Positions 16,255 to 25,258 are shown, counted from the stretch's first letter. The stretch is 64,000 bases of DNA from Candidatus Gemmiger excrementigallinarum (GCA_019116445.1 DXBP01000049.1:78860-142859); one strand, 5' to 3'. Translations and numbers: made by a program. The notes: generated by a model from the letters alone, not told the origin.

Positions 16255-17289
16255 TCAGCAGCGGATGGCCACCTTGATGACGCCGTCCCGGCGGTGCTCG
16301 AACAGGTCGTAGGCCGCCTCGATGTCCTTGAGGTCATAGGTGTGGGTGACCAGCGGGGTGGTGTCCAGCTTGCCCGCGGCGATCAGGTCCAGTGTTTCCC
16401 GGCAGTGGCAGCCGTCCACACCGCCAGTCTTGAAGATCAGGTTCTTGCCGTACATATCCGGCAGCGGCAGCACCTGGGGCGCATCGTACAGCGCCACCAC
16501 CGTCACGATGGCGTTGGGCCGGGCGCACTGCCACGCCAGCCGGAAGGTTTCGTCGCTGCCGGCTACTTCCAGCACGGTGTCGGCCCCACCGTGGTCGCTG
16601 TGGGCCTGCACAAAGTCCGGCAAATCTTCCGGCGGGGCGGTGAGCACCTGGGGATAGTGGGCCCGCACAAAGGCCAGGCGGTCGGCGTCCTTGTCGCACA
16701 CAAGGATGCGTTTGGGGTGGTACAGCGCCGCACACTGCAGGGTGCACAGCCCCGTGGGGCCTGCCCCCAGAATCAGCACGGTGTCCTCCGGTTGGATCTC
16801 GGAGATCTGGGCCGCCCAGTAGCCGGTGGCCAGCACGTCGCCCACAAACAGCGCCTGTTCGTCGGTGACGGTGTCGGGGATCTTCGTCAGCCCCTGGTCG
16901 GCGTAGGGCACCCGCACGTACTCGGCCTGGCCGCCGTCGATGCGGCAGCCCAGCGCCCAGCCGCCCTCGGGGTCGGTGCAGTTGTTCACCCAGCCGTGGC
17001 GGCAGAAAAAGCAGTCGCCGCAGAAGGTTTCCACGTTCACGGCCACCCGGTCGCCGGGACGCACGGTGGTCACCCCGGCGCCTACCTGCTCCACAATGCC
17101 CACCATCTCGTGTCCCACCGTGATGCCCGGCACCGCCCGGGGCACCGACCCGTGCTTGATGTGCAGGTCACTGGTGCAGATGCTGCCCAGCGTCACCTTC
17201 ACGATGGCGTCCCGGTCGTTCTGCAGGGTGGGTTTGGGTTTGTCCAGCAGGGCAAAGGCGCCCTGTTTCACATAGGTATATGCCAGCAT
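16255..17289 (-). CDS. Zinc-dependent alcohol dehydrogenase family protein
   Basis: 344 residues, medium-chain dehydrogenase. It has the catalytic-zinc Cys in SICTSDLH (residue 38) and GHEMVG (about 60). The four structural-zinc cysteines lie in CGDCFFCRHGWVNNC (about 90-104). The NAD(P)-binding motif is LGAGPTGLCTLQ (about 174-185), and an acidic residue follows the next strand (VCDKD), which favours NAD. AAAGGAGGC precedes the ATG at 17289. It is related to sorbitol/threonine-type dehydrogenases. The substrate is undetermined and no pathway genes are adjacent. Confidence 0.92.
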   Translation of the reverse strand: MLAYTYVKQGAFALLDKPKPTLQNDRDAIVKVTLGSICTSDLHIKHGSVPRAVPGITVGHEMVGIVEQVGAGVTTVRPGDRVAVNVETFCGDCFFCRHGWVNNCTDPEGGWALGCRIDGGQAEYVRVPYADQGLTKIPDTVTDEQALFVGDVLATGYWAAQISEIQPEDTVLILGAGPTGLCTLQCAALYHPKRILVCDKDADRLAFVRAHYPQVLTAPPEDLPDFVQAHSDHGGADTVLEVAGSDETFRLAWQCARPNAIVTVVALYDAPQVLPLPDMYGKNLIFKTGGVDGCHCRETLDLIAAGKLDTTPLVTHTYDLKDIEAAYDLFEHRRDGVIKVAIRC

Positions 17290-17359
17290 ACAAGATGCCT
17301 CCTTTGCCTTTTATGGTAGCACAGCGCGCCGGAAAAAACCAGTGTTTCCCGGGAAATAC

Positions 17360-17393
17360 AAAAACGGGCAGGCCCCTCGCAGGGGTCTGCCCG
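17360..17393 (-). terminator. Terminator of the YibE/F gene
   Basis: Minus-strand CGGGCAGACCCCT / GGGGCCTGCCCG hairpin followed by TTTTTG. Confidence 0.85.
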
Positions 17394-17411
17394 CAAACCG
17401 CGGCAGAAAAA

Positions 17412-18596
17412 TCAGGCGTTCCGGGCGGTGCGGTCGCCGCGGGTCAGCAGCAGCCCCGCCACCACGGCGGTGAAGGGGGCCACCGTCACCAGGCCGAAGC
17501 TGCCCACCAGCGTCTGCAAAATCTCGCTGGCAACGTACTTGTAGTTCAGGATGTTCAGGATGGGGGTGCCCTGGGCCATAAACACCATCAGCTGGGCCAT
17601 GCACCCGCCGGAGTAGGCCAGCAGCAGGGTGGTGGTCATGGTGCCCATGGCCGCCTGGCCGATGCGCATACCGCTGCCCACGGCCTCCCAGGGGCCGATG
17701 CCCGGCTTTTTTCGGATGACCTCGCTCACGCCGCTGGTAATATCCACGGCCAGGTCCATCATGGCGCCTGCCGCCCCGATGAAGATGCTGGCCATAAAGA
17801 TGTTGGTCAGGTCCAGGTTCTGGTACCCGGCGTACAGCAGCGTTTCGCTGTCGCTCATCACGGCGCCGTGGATTTTCAGCAGATGGGTGAACAGGATGCC
17901 CAGGCCGCAAGCGGTCACGGTGCCCAGCATACTGCCCAGTACCGCCACCAGGCTGCGGCGGTCATAGCCGTAGACAAAGACGATGATCACCACCGTCAGC
18001 AGCGCCACCAGCAAAAGGCCCATCACCAGCGGGTTGCCGCCCCGCAGGCAGGTGGGGATCATGACCTTCCAGATGGCCAGCACCGTGATGACGAAGGACA
18101 GCAGCGCCCGCACGCCGCCGGGGCCTGCAAACAGGATGAGCAGCAGCGAGAAGATGACCGCCAGCACGGCTTCCCAGGTGATGCGGTAATGGTCGATCAT
18201 CGTCACCGAGGTGATGGTGTCGCCCTGGTAGCTTACCACCACAAAGGCGCTGTCCCCCACGGCAAAGATCTTGTCCTGGGACAGACTGCCCGAAAGCAGG
18301 TTGGTGCCCTGGACCTCCCGCCCCTGGAACATCCCTTCCTCGATGCGCAGGGTGCAGACCTGATCGCCGGTCTGGATCAGCCCGGTGGAGATGACGGTGT
18401 CCTCGTTGGTGGCCAGCACGGTGGCCCGGACTTTCTGGGTGCCCTGGTAGATGACGGCCCCCTCGTAGCCCGTGGGCAAAGCCAGCAGTACGGCGGTGAG
18501 CAAAAGCCCCGGCAGCAGGGTGGCCCAGCCCACCGGCTGGTCGCCCCAGATACGGCGCAAAAACCGCAGGATCGCGCCAAAGATACGTTGCAGCAT
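17412..18596 (-). CDS. YibE/F family membrane protein
   Basis: 394 residues starting MLQRIFGAIL (AGGAG about 10 nt upstream; a longer open frame to 18671 has no better site). One N-terminal helix, a periplasm-side beta domain (about residues 45-150), then about seven to eight membrane helices with the YibE/F pattern (GAAGAMMDLAVDITSGVSE, GMRIGQAAMGTMTTTLLLAY). The family is widespread in Firmicutes and its function is unknown. It has its own terminator. Confidence 0.88.
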   Translation of the reverse strand: MLQRIFGAILRFLRRIWGDQPVGWATLLPGLLLTAVLLALPTGYEGAVIYQGTQKVRATVLATNEDTVISTGLIQTGDQVCTLRIEEGMFQGREVQGTNLLSGSLSQDKIFAVGDSAFVVVSYQGDTITSVTMIDHYRITWEAVLAVIFSLLLILFAGPGGVRALLSFVITVLAIWKVMIPTCLRGGNPLVMGLLLVALLTVVIIVFVYGYDRRSLVAVLGSMLGTVTACGLGILFTHLLKIHGAVMSDSETLLYAGYQNLDLTNIFMASIFIGAAGAMMDLAVDITSGVSEVIRKKPGIGPWEAVGSGMRIGQAAMGTMTTTLLLAYSGGCMAQLMVFMAQGTPILNILNYKYVASEILQTLVGSFGLVTVAPFTAVVAGLLLTRGDRTARNA

Positions 18597-18734
18597 AATC
18601 AGGATTCTCCTAAACCAAAGATTTTTTTCAAACAGGCCCCGTACGCAGCGCGGCCCCGCGGCGCATAGCACTGCGGGGTCGCGCTGTTTTCAACAGAAGG
18701 GGGACAGGAAAGCGGAAGGTTTCACAGCGGGGGC

Positions 18735-20357
18735 TCAGGCCACACCGGTGAGCTCCGCCAGGTTGAAGTAGACCTGGGTGTTGTCATAGTAGCCCTGGAA
18801 CAGGTCCTGGCCGGCGCCCATGGCGAACACCGCCACCGGCAGGCCGGTGTGGCTGTAGCTGGTAAAGCTGATGCCGGACTTGTTGTTCAGGATGTGGGTG
18901 ATGGTGACGCTCAGCGGCTCGTAGGAACCGTAGAGGACGTACTCTTCCTGGCTGAGCTCGGTGTCCTCGGTCTTGGTCATGGTCAGGTCGTAGGCGTCAC
19001 GGAGTTTCTGCAGTTCGTAGTCGGTCATCACCAGGGAACCGCTGGTCACGCCGGTGGGGTGGCTGCTGGCATTGTCGGTGGTCACACCGGTCTCGCCCTG
19101 CTGGCCGGAGGCTTCCTCGGTGGTCAGGCCAAAGAGGTTCTGCACGTCCACCAGCACGTCCTCAAAGGAGGTGCCGTTCTCTTTGTACGCGGCCACATAG
19201 TCGCTGTCAAACTTGGCGTAGCTGATCTTCTGGTTGGCCAGGTTCTGCAGGAAGGTGTCGTAGTTGGTGCCCGCGTAGCCGATGGTCAGGCCGCCGGTCT
19301 CATGGTCGCCGGTCACCAGGATCAGCGTTTCGTCGGGGTGCTCGTTGTAGAATTCCACGGCCTCATCCACCGCGTCGGAGAGTGCCTGGGTATCGCGCAT
19401 GGTGGAACCGGCGTCGTTGGCGTGGCAGGCCCAGTCGATCTTGCCGCCTTCCACCATCATGAAGAAGCCGGTGTCGTTGTCCAGCACTTCAATGCCCTTG
19501 TCCACGTAGTCGGCCAGGCTCCACATATCGTCGGTGCGGTCCAGCTCGTAGGCCATGGCGTCGCCGTCGGCCAGGTGCTCGTCGATCAGGATGGCCTTGC
19601 CGGTGCCGGCGGTGATGGCCTCGGCCTCCGCCTGGGTCTTGGCTACGGTGTAGCCTGCCTCGGCGGCCAGGGCGTACAGGTCGGTCTGGTCCTCGTCGGC
19701 GCCGGTGGGGTCCAGCAGGGCGCCGCCCGCAAAGTAGTCAAAGTTGCTGTCGATCATTTCTAGGCCGATGTCGTAGTAGTTGGAGCGGCTGGCCTGGTGG
19801 CAGTAGAAGGCGGCGGGGGTGGCATGGTTGATGTTCACGCTGGATACCACGCCGATCTTGTAGCCCTTCTGGTCCTTCAGCTTTTCGCTGATGGTTTCAT
19901 AGGCCACGGTGCCGGTCTCGTCCATGTTGATGGTGCCGGAGTAGGTCTTGTGGCCCGTGGACAGCGAAGTGGCCGTGGAGGCGGAGTCGGGGCAGAAAGA
20001 GGTGCTGTCGTAGGTCTGGGCGCTGCCCACCACCGGGAAATCCAGGAAGGTCAGGGTGTCCTCGTGCTGGAGGATGGCGCCGTCGCCGCCCATGCTGGTG
20101 CCATTCTGCAGGGCGCTCAGGTAGTAGTTGGTGCTCTGGATCTGGGGATAGCTCATGCCGTCGCCGATGAAGAGGAAGATGTACTTGGGGGTCTTGGCGG
20201 AAGTTTCGGCGGTGGCGGGGGCGGCGGTCTCTGCCGCGGGGGTAGCCGCGGTGGACTCGCTGGCGGGGGTGGAGGCGGTGCTGCCGCAGGCAGCCAGGCT
20301 GGCGGACATGGCCGCAGCGCCCAGCAGTGCCAGGGCGCGTTTGCTCAGGTTCTGCAT
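18735..20357 (-). CDS. phoA: Alkaline phosphatase, lipoprotein form
   Basis: 540 residues with a lipobox (LAAC, Cys at about 24) and a Thr/Ala/Pro-rich linker, so it is anchored outside the membrane. Catalytic features of the PhoA family are present: metal-binding FLFIGDGMSYPQ, the nucleophile serine in CPDSASTATSLSTGHKT, and metal ligands in VEGGKIDWACHANDA and LVTGDHETGG. It hydrolyses phosphate monoesters for phosphate supply. A GTG directly before the ATG is better spaced (9 nt) from AAGGAG and may be the real start. The open frame continues far upstream through non-coding sequence; that part is not the gene. Confidence 0.93.
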   Translation of the reverse strand: MQNLSKRALALLGAAAMSASLAACGSTASTPASESTAATPAAETAAPATAETSAKTPKYIFLFIGDGMSYPQIQSTNYYLSALQNGTSMGGDGAILQHEDTLTFLDFPVVGSAQTYDSTSFCPDSASTATSLSTGHKTYSGTINMDETGTVAYETISEKLKDQKGYKIGVVSSVNINHATPAAFYCHQASRSNYYDIGLEMIDSNFDYFAGGALLDPTGADEDQTDLYALAAEAGYTVAKTQAEAEAITAGTGKAILIDEHLADGDAMAYELDRTDDMWSLADYVDKGIEVLDNDTGFFMMVEGGKIDWACHANDAGSTMRDTQALSDAVDEAVEFYNEHPDETLILVTGDHETGGLTIGYAGTNYDTFLQNLANQKISYAKFDSDYVAAYKENGTSFEDVLVDVQNLFGLTTEEASGQQGETGVTTDNASSHPTGVTSGSLVMTDYELQKLRDAYDLTMTKTEDTELSQEEYVLYGSYEPLSVTITHILNNKSGISFTSYSHTGLPVAVFAMGAGQDLFQGYYDNTQVYFNLAELTGVA

Positions 20358-20571
20358 CACTGTAATACTCTCCTTGCTCTCTTTTCTTATTCGGCCGGGA
20401 CCACCCGGCAGCACAGCGGCCCCTGGCCGCTTGCCATGGTCATTATACGTGGCCCCCCCGCCGGCCCGAAACCATACACCCGTCAAATCACCGTAAAAAA
20501 TCCGCCAAGAAAATTCCCTGTATGTAAAAAGGCTGCAAGCCCGGGCGGGGGGCGTTTTGCTTCCGGAAGAC

Positions 20572-20608
20572 AAAAAAATCCCCTGAACAGAAAAATTCTG
20601 TTCAGGGG
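20572..20608 (-). terminator. Terminator of the AI-2E family transporter gene
   Basis: Minus-strand CCCCTGAACAG / CTGTTCAGGGG hairpin, then ATTTTTTTG. Confidence 0.9.
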
Positions 20609-20635
20609 GCAGGAAAAAACTGTGTAAAGAAACGG

Positions 20636-21757
20636 TCAGCTGCGGGTGGCCAGGTTCTGGCGCTGGCGCACATCGGCGCGGACCAGGCGGTAGATCGTGG
20701 CGGTGATGGGCACTGCCAGCAGCATACCGGCAATGCCGCCGATGCCGCCGCCCAGGGTCACGGCGGTGAGCACCCAGATGCCCGGCAGACCGATGGAGGT
20801 GCCCACAACGCGGGGATAGATGAGGTTGCCCTCCAGCTGCTGCAGGATGGCGATGAAGATGAGGAAGCCCAGGGCCTGCAGGGGGCTGACGGTCAGGATC
20901 ATGAAGGCGCCCACACCCGCACCCAGATAGGCGCCCACCACCGGCAGCAGGGCGGTGGCGCCCACCAGCGTGCCGATCATGGTGGCGTAGGGCAGGCGGA
21001 ACAGCAGCATACCCAGGGTGCACAGCACGCCGATGACGATGGCCTCGGTGAACTGGCCCACAAAGAATTTGGTAAAGGTATCGTGGGCGGTGGCCAGCAC
21101 ATACCACAGCCGGTCACAGAACCTGGCAGGCAGGTAGGTGTCGGCCAGGGCGTGGAACTGGCGGCCCAGCCGCTCTTTGCCGGCCAGGATGTACAGGGCA
21201 AAGATCAGGCTGATGATGACCTGCATCACCACGCCGCCTACGCTGCTCACAAGGCCGATGGCGGAGTTGAACACATCCCCCACGCCGGAGGTCAGGTAGG
21301 TGGTGGCCTTCTGCAGCAGGTCGGGCCAGTTGACATTGAGGGAGCGCAGCCATTTTTCCAGCTGGGGCAGGTCGATGTTCAGGGAATTCAGCCAGGCCAG
21401 GAACTCGTTGACGGCAGGGGGCACGTTGATGAGCATGACGCGGAAGGCGTCGATGAGCTGGGGAATGATGATGACAACGAGGAGCGCCATCACCAGCACG
21501 ATGATGAGCAGCGCCCCGGTGATGCTGATGGCCCGGCGGAAGGGATAGACTTTGGATTGGGGATTGCGCAGCGGGGGCAGGGTTTCCAGGCGGGAAACCA
21601 GGATGTTGAGCACGTACGCCACGCCGCAGCCGATGAACAGCGGCACCAGCAGCGAAAAAAAGAGCCGGATGCCGCCCAGCAGGGCATCGCTGTATTTGAG
21701 CGCCAGCAGCAGCACGGCTGCAGCGGCCAGATACAGCCAGGGTTTTCTACTTTGCAT
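20636..21757 (-). CDS. AI-2E family transporter
   Basis: 373 residues starting MQSRKPWLY (AAAGGA upstream; an upstream in-frame start lies across the promoter). Eight or so membrane helices are arranged as in the AI-2E/PerM family. A long soluble stretch after the third helix (about 105-160) is followed by the conserved core GQFTEAIVIGVLCTLGM and LEGNLIYPRVVG. Members include quorum-signal exporters and Na+/H+ antiporters, so the transported substrate cannot be named. Single gene with its own promoter and terminator. Confidence 0.9.
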   Translation of the reverse strand: MQSRKPWLYLAAAAVLLLALKYSDALLGGIRLFFSLLVPLFIGCGVAYVLNILVSRLETLPPLRNPQSKVYPFRRAISITGALLIIVLVMALLVVIIIPQLIDAFRVMLINVPPAVNEFLAWLNSLNIDLPQLEKWLRSLNVNWPDLLQKATTYLTSGVGDVFNSAIGLVSSVGGVVMQVIISLIFALYILAGKERLGRQFHALADTYLPARFCDRLWYVLATAHDTFTKFFVGQFTEAIVIGVLCTLGMLLFRLPYATMIGTLVGATALLPVVGAYLGAGVGAFMILTVSPLQALGFLIFIAILQQLEGNLIYPRVVGTSIGLPGIWVLTAVTLGGGIGGIAGMLLAVPITATIYRLVRADVRQRQNLATRS

Positions 21758-21790
21758 GGAAACAATCCTTTCTGTTTTACGTATAGCTCT

Positions 21791-21819
21791 ACTATACCCC
21801 ATGGCGGCCCGGCACGCAA
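21791..21819 (-). promoter_or_regulatory. Promoter of the AI-2E family gene
   Basis: Minus-strand TTGCGT (21814-21819), 17-nt spacer, TATAGT (21791-21796). Confidence 0.6.
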
Positions 21820-21886
21820 GGGACAAACCGCAGAAAGTGTAGAAAAGCGGCCCCGCCGCTGGGGCGGGACCGCTGTGGGCAAAAGG

Positions 21887-23941
21887 TCAGGAAATATCGT
21901 GAAGGGCGGAGAGAGTCCAGGGGGCGTGGGTCAGGTCAGGGGTTTCAAAAACCAGTTCCCGGGTCCCCTCGGGGGCCTGGGTGAAGGTCACAAGCCACTG
22001 CCCCGTGTCGCTGAAATACAGGTCGGTCAGCCGGTTGGCCCCGGTCTGGCCGCTGGCGGCAAAGGGGACATCCGGTTCCACCCAGGTGGAGCCGTCGTCG
22101 GTGGTTGCAAACACATAGGGCCAGGGGCTTCCGTCGTCACCGGGGGCGGTGGCTACCGCGATGCCCGCGTTGTAGAAGCAAAGTCCGTTGAGGGGGCGCA
22201 CCACCCCGTCGGCGGCCTTCGGCGTGGGGAACCGTTCCCAGCTGGCACCGTGGTCCAGCGTCTGGAAAACCTTCACCCAGGGGGCGCCGTTGGCATCGGT
22301 GCCGTTCAGCGCCGCATAGCCCTGGCCGGTACCGGCAAAACCGTAGCACCAGTCGGTGAGGGTATCGCTGCCCAGCATGAGCAGCTGGTCTGTCTGCCAG
22401 GACTGCCCCTGGTCAAAGGAGGTGTAGCTCCATACCTGGCCGTCCTCCACCGTCAGGAAGGAGGCTACATCCCAGCGCAGCACCAACGGCCCCAGGTCGG
22501 CCTCGCTCGTTATGCCGCAGCGGGCGCAGTCCTGGGCATCCAGCACCTGGGAGCAGCCGACGCCGCCGTCCCAGGTGAAAAAGACCCCGTCCTCGTTGAC
22601 GCAGACGTCGATGGTGTCCTCAAACCGGGGCGCCGCCGGGTTCTCTGCCTGGTCCTCCCCGGCAAAAAGGGGACTGTCGGCGGGGCAGAGCAGCAGGGCG
22701 TCGGTGGTGGAGGGGGACAGGCTCACCGGGCTGAGGAGCAGCCCCTGCACGGTGATGTCATTCCCAGCGCCGTCCTGCCAGGGAAAGCTGCGGGCGGTCA
22801 GCGTCCAAATGGGCAGCCCGTCGTCGTCACAGAGGGCCAGCCCCATGCCGTCAAAGTCCTCCCACTGGCGGAAGCGCAGTTCCCCCGACGGGGACTGGAG
22901 CCGGTAGCCGGGCAGGTCGGCGTCCCAGCGCAGGGTGACAGGGTCATCGTAGTGAAAAAAGGTGGTCCAGGCTCCCTCGGGCGGGTCGTCGGGCAGCCGC
23001 TCGGCCGCGCCGGGGGCGGATTCCAGCAGCTGGACCCGCAGGCTGCCGTCGGTGGCGCGGTAGGTCACCGCACAGCAATCGTCCCCCACCCACTGGGCCT
23101 GGAACTCCCCGGTGGACGGATAGGGGAACTCTCCCGCATCCCGGCTGGAAAAGGTGTGCTCCTCTTCCTTCCACACCAGGTCCACCGAGGCGTTGCTGTT
23201 GGGGTTGTCCAGGGTGTAGGACTGGATGCCCATAACACTGGTCGCCAGGGCCACTTCGGTAAACAGAAAAACATAGAGGACCAGCAGCCCCGCCACCAGA
23301 TGGCGGCGCCGCCGGGGCGGCTTGTCGCTGCAGAAAAACGGGATGTCGGTGACCAGTTCCTGCAGCCGGGCGTAGAGAAAGGGCGCTTTCCCGAAGCAGG
23401 CATCGTCGGGGATGGGCACGATCTGCGGGTGCTTCCAGCTGCCCCAGATGAGCACAGTCCAGCCCTTGAACCGCTGCACCATGATCAGGTCGGTGAGGGG
23501 CAGGTCCTCCTCGCCGTCCGGGGTGACCAGATGGAGCCGGTCGGGGTAGAGCGTCCCGTCCTGCAGCCGGCGCAGGGCGCGCCGCAGCAAAAACAGCAGC
23601 GGAAAATCCTTCAGTACCGCCATAAAGAGCAGGTAAAAAACCACGGGCCAGACAAACGCCAGCGGGAAGACCGGCTCCTGGTCCAGAATGACCCGGAGCG
23701 ATCCGATGAACTCGGCCAGCAGCGCCGTCAGGGCGATGCCCCCGATCAGCCGCCGCACCAGCGTGCGGCGGGGCATGGCCCGGCCCGCCATCCAGGCGGC
23801 CAGCAGGGCCTGGGGGTCCTGGGTCAGGGCACCGGGGGCCAGGTCGGCCCAGCGGTCCTGCTCCGGCGCGGCAGTGTCCGCCGGGGTAGCCGGGGTGGCC
23901 TGCGGCTCGGCGGGTACCGGGGTGAGGGTCCTTTCCTCCAT
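21887..23941 (-). CDS. Membrane protein with external BNR/Asp-box repeats
   Basis: 684 residues. The cytoplasmic N-terminus is Pro/Ala-rich (1-60). Two membrane helices follow (about 65-115), then a soluble region of about 100 residues that looks like a PH-type fold, a further helix (about 218-238), and a long external domain. That domain contains Asp-box motifs of the S-x-D-x-G-x-x-W kind (SFDQGQSW, TLDHGASW, TTDDGSTW), as found in sialidase-like beta-propellers. Catalytic sialidase residues are not evident, so a binding or sensing role is more likely. GGGAGGAATCGTT precedes the ATG at 23941. No partner gene. Confidence 0.75.
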   Translation of the reverse strand: MEERTLTPVPAEPQATPATPADTAAPEQDRWADLAPGALTQDPQALLAAWMAGRAMPRRTLVRRLIGGIALTALLAEFIGSLRVILDQEPVFPLAFVWPVVFYLLFMAVLKDFPLLFLLRRALRRLQDGTLYPDRLHLVTPDGEEDLPLTDLIMVQRFKGWTVLIWGSWKHPQIVPIPDDACFGKAPFLYARLQELVTDIPFFCSDKPPRRRRHLVAGLLVLYVFLFTEVALATSVMGIQSYTLDNPNSNASVDLVWKEEEHTFSSRDAGEFPYPSTGEFQAQWVGDDCCAVTYRATDGSLRVQLLESAPGAAERLPDDPPEGAWTTFFHYDDPVTLRWDADLPGYRLQSPSGELRFRQWEDFDGMGLALCDDDGLPIWTLTARSFPWQDGAGNDITVQGLLLSPVSLSPSTTDALLLCPADSPLFAGEDQAENPAAPRFEDTIDVCVNEDGVFFTWDGGVGCSQVLDAQDCARCGITSEADLGPLVLRWDVASFLTVEDGQVWSYTSFDQGQSWQTDQLLMLGSDTLTDWCYGFAGTGQGYAALNGTDANGAPWVKVFQTLDHGASWERFPTPKAADGVVRPLNGLCFYNAGIAVATAPGDDGSPWPYVFATTDDGSTWVEPDVPFAASGQTGANRLTDLYFSDTGQWLVTFTQAPEGTRELVFETPDLTHAPWTLSALHDIS

Positions 23942-23970
23942 AACGATTCCTCCCAGTTTAGACTGATTCT

Positions 23971-23999
23971 ATCTTACACCCGGCGGGCGCCGGGTACAA
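23971..23999 (-). promoter_or_regulatory. Promoter with palindrome in the spacer
   Basis: Minus-strand TTGTAC (23994-23999), 17-nt spacer, TAAGAT (23971-23976). The spacer contains a perfect inverted repeat ACCCGGCG-N2-CGCCGGGT (23978-23995), which may be an operator. Confidence 0.5.
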
Positions 24000-24148
24000 G
24001 GCGGAGGATTGTAAATTTTTGGGCGGTGACAGGGGCAGGGCCCGGTTGGTACGCCGGTTTTGGGCAGACTGCTTTCGCCAAACTGCCCAAAGAAGCGGCC
24101 TGAAATTAAGCACTCTGACGAAAACGGTGCGGCACAGCGCAGAAACGG

Positions 24149-24177
24149 TTGACTTCACCGCCGGAGTGTGTTATTCT
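24149..24177 (+). promoter_or_regulatory. Promoter of the licT-type gene
   Basis: TTGACT (24149-24154), 17-nt spacer, TATTCT (24172-24177). Transcripts would start about 30 nt before the antiterminator element. Confidence 0.65.
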
Positions 24178-24214
24178 TTTCACAGATAGCAAGCGGCCCG
24201 GATGGGGCCCTGTT

Positions 24215-24243
24215 GGATTGTTACCGGTAATGCGGGCTAGACC
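24215..24243 (+). promoter_or_regulatory. Ribonucleic antiterminator (RAT) of licT
   Basis: The 29-nt element starts GGATTGTTACCGG and ends GCGGGCTAGACC, matching the BglG/LicT-type RAT consensus. Its last bases overlap the first arm of the following terminator, so protein-stabilised RAT and terminator exclude each other. Confidence 0.88.
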
Positions 24244-24308
24244 AACTCCGTTAGGATCTTCTTCTGTTGTCAGGAATGGGATTTTAGGGGGCTGGTTATT
24301 TTTTTTGC
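24241..24308 (+). terminator. Conditional terminator in the licT leader
   Basis: An interrupted hairpin: ACCA pairs with TGGT, CTCC with GGGG, and ATCTT-TTC with GAA-GGGAT, ending in TTATTTTTTTT. It overlaps the RAT by 3 nt. The pairing was worked out by eye. Confidence 0.65.
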
Positions 24309-24336
24309 CCGCCCCGGACGGAGAGGGGGCGAAGCG

Positions 24337-25203
24337 ATGCGCATCAAAAAGGTCATCAACAACAATATCCTCTGTGTGATCGACGAAAAAGGCAACGAGA
24401 TGATCGTGACCGGCAAAGGGTTGGGGTTTGGCCGCAAGGTGGCGCAGTTCGTGGACCCCGCCCAGGTGGAAAAGGTCTACCGCATGGAGGACAAGTCCGG
24501 CCAGCGGCGGCTGCGGGAACTGGTGGAACAGATCCCGCTGGAGCACCTGGACCTGACCGAAGCCATGATCACCGAGATCAAGGCGGCGATCCCCCAGCCC
24601 CTCAACGAGAGCTTGCTCATCACCCTGGCGGACCACATCAGTTTTGCCATCCAGCGCAAGGCCCAGGGCATCGAGTTCAAAAATCCCCTGGCGGGCAGCA
24701 TCCTGTGCTATTACCCCACCGAGTACCAGCTGGGCCAGCGGTGCCTGGCTATGGTGAAGGAGCGGTGCGGCGTGGAGCTCAACCCCGACGAAGCGGCCTT
24801 CATTGCGCTGCACATCGTCAACGCCGAGCTCAACACCGATATGAGCGAGATGTACGATATTACCCGCCTGATCGAAGGGGTCATCCAGGTGGTGGAATAC
24901 TACTACCGGGACCTGGGCGCCTTTGACCGGGAATCTCTGACCTTCCACCGGTTTGTGGTGCATCTGCGCTACTTTGCCCAGCGCCTGTTCCAGGGCAAAC
25001 TGATGACCGACTCCGACAACGAAAGCGATACCGCGTTCCGCGCGCTGATCGCCCGCAACTGCAAAACGCATTACAAATGTGCCCAGTGCGTGGCGGAATA
25101 CATCGAAAAAACCTGGCATCAGACCCTCTCGCAGGAGGAACTGATCTACCTGACCATCCACCTCAAACGGGTGGCGGGGGACCTGCATGAGATCTCCACC
25201 TGA
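24337..25203 (+). CDS. licT: BglG/LicT-family transcription antiterminator
   Basis: 288 residues. An N-terminal RNA-binding CAT domain (about 1-56; KVINNNILCVIDEKGNE) is followed by two PRD domains: PRD1 about 65-165, and PRD2 about 175-280 with His in HLRYFAQRLF. PTS-dependent phosphorylation of PRD histidines sets its activity. Active dimers bind the RAT elements in front of this gene and of the adjacent PTS gene and prevent termination. It therefore autoregulates and couples PTS gene expression to sugar supply. LicT and GlcT cannot be separated by eye. GAGAGGGGG precedes the start. Confidence 0.93.
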   Translation: MRIKKVINNNILCVIDEKGNEMIVTGKGLGFGRKVAQFVDPAQVEKVYRMEDKSGQRRLRELVEQIPLEHLDLTEAMITEIKAAIPQPLNESLLITLADHISFAIQRKAQGIEFKNPLAGSILCYYPTEYQLGQRCLAMVKERCGVELNPDEAAFIALHIVNAELNTDMSEMYDITRLIEGVIQVVEYYYRDLGAFDRESLTFHRFVVHLRYFAQRLFQGKLMTDSDNESDTAFRALIARNCKTHYKCAQCVAEYIEKTWHQTLSQEELIYLTIHLKRVAGDLHEIST

Positions 25204-25221
25204 ACCACAACAGAATCTTTT

Positions 25222-25258
25222 GGATAGTTACTGCACCTTTGGTAGTGTAGGCTAGACC
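25222..25258 (+). promoter_or_regulatory. RAT-like antiterminator element before the PTS gene
   Basis: The element starts GGATAGTTACTG and ends TGTAGGCTAGACC. Both ends match the first RAT, but the middle is longer (37 instead of 29 nt), extending the upper stem. Its last five bases (AGACC) are the first bases of the terminator stem. Confidence 0.75.

Larger units (their letters stand above)
23942..24336. other. Intergenic region with divergent promoters and antiterminator leader
   Basis: 395 nt. It contains the BNR-protein promoter (23971-23999) and an inverted repeat TTTGGGCAG / CTGCCCAAA (24058-24091) of unknown use. To the right lie the licT promoter (24149-24177), its RNA antiterminator (24215-24243) and its terminator (24241-24308). 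No gene is seen. Confidence 0.7.

Noticed and set aside
20358-21107. N-terminal extension of the alkaline phosphatase frame
   Set aside because: The frame is open for 250 more codons but runs through a terminator and antisense to the AI-2E gene; the lipoprotein signal and ribosome site put the start at 20357 (or the GTG just before it).
24058-24091. Inverted repeat TTTGGGCAG / CTGCCCAAA considered as a terminator
   Set aside because: No T run on either strand and no gene ends there; left only as a note in the intergenic entry.
21083-24103. Very long plus-strand open frame opposite the AI-2E and BNR genes
   Set aside because: It is a shadow of GC-rich coding sequence on the other strand: composition is Gly/Gln/His-rich, it crosses two genes and their promoters, and it has no ribosome site or family match.
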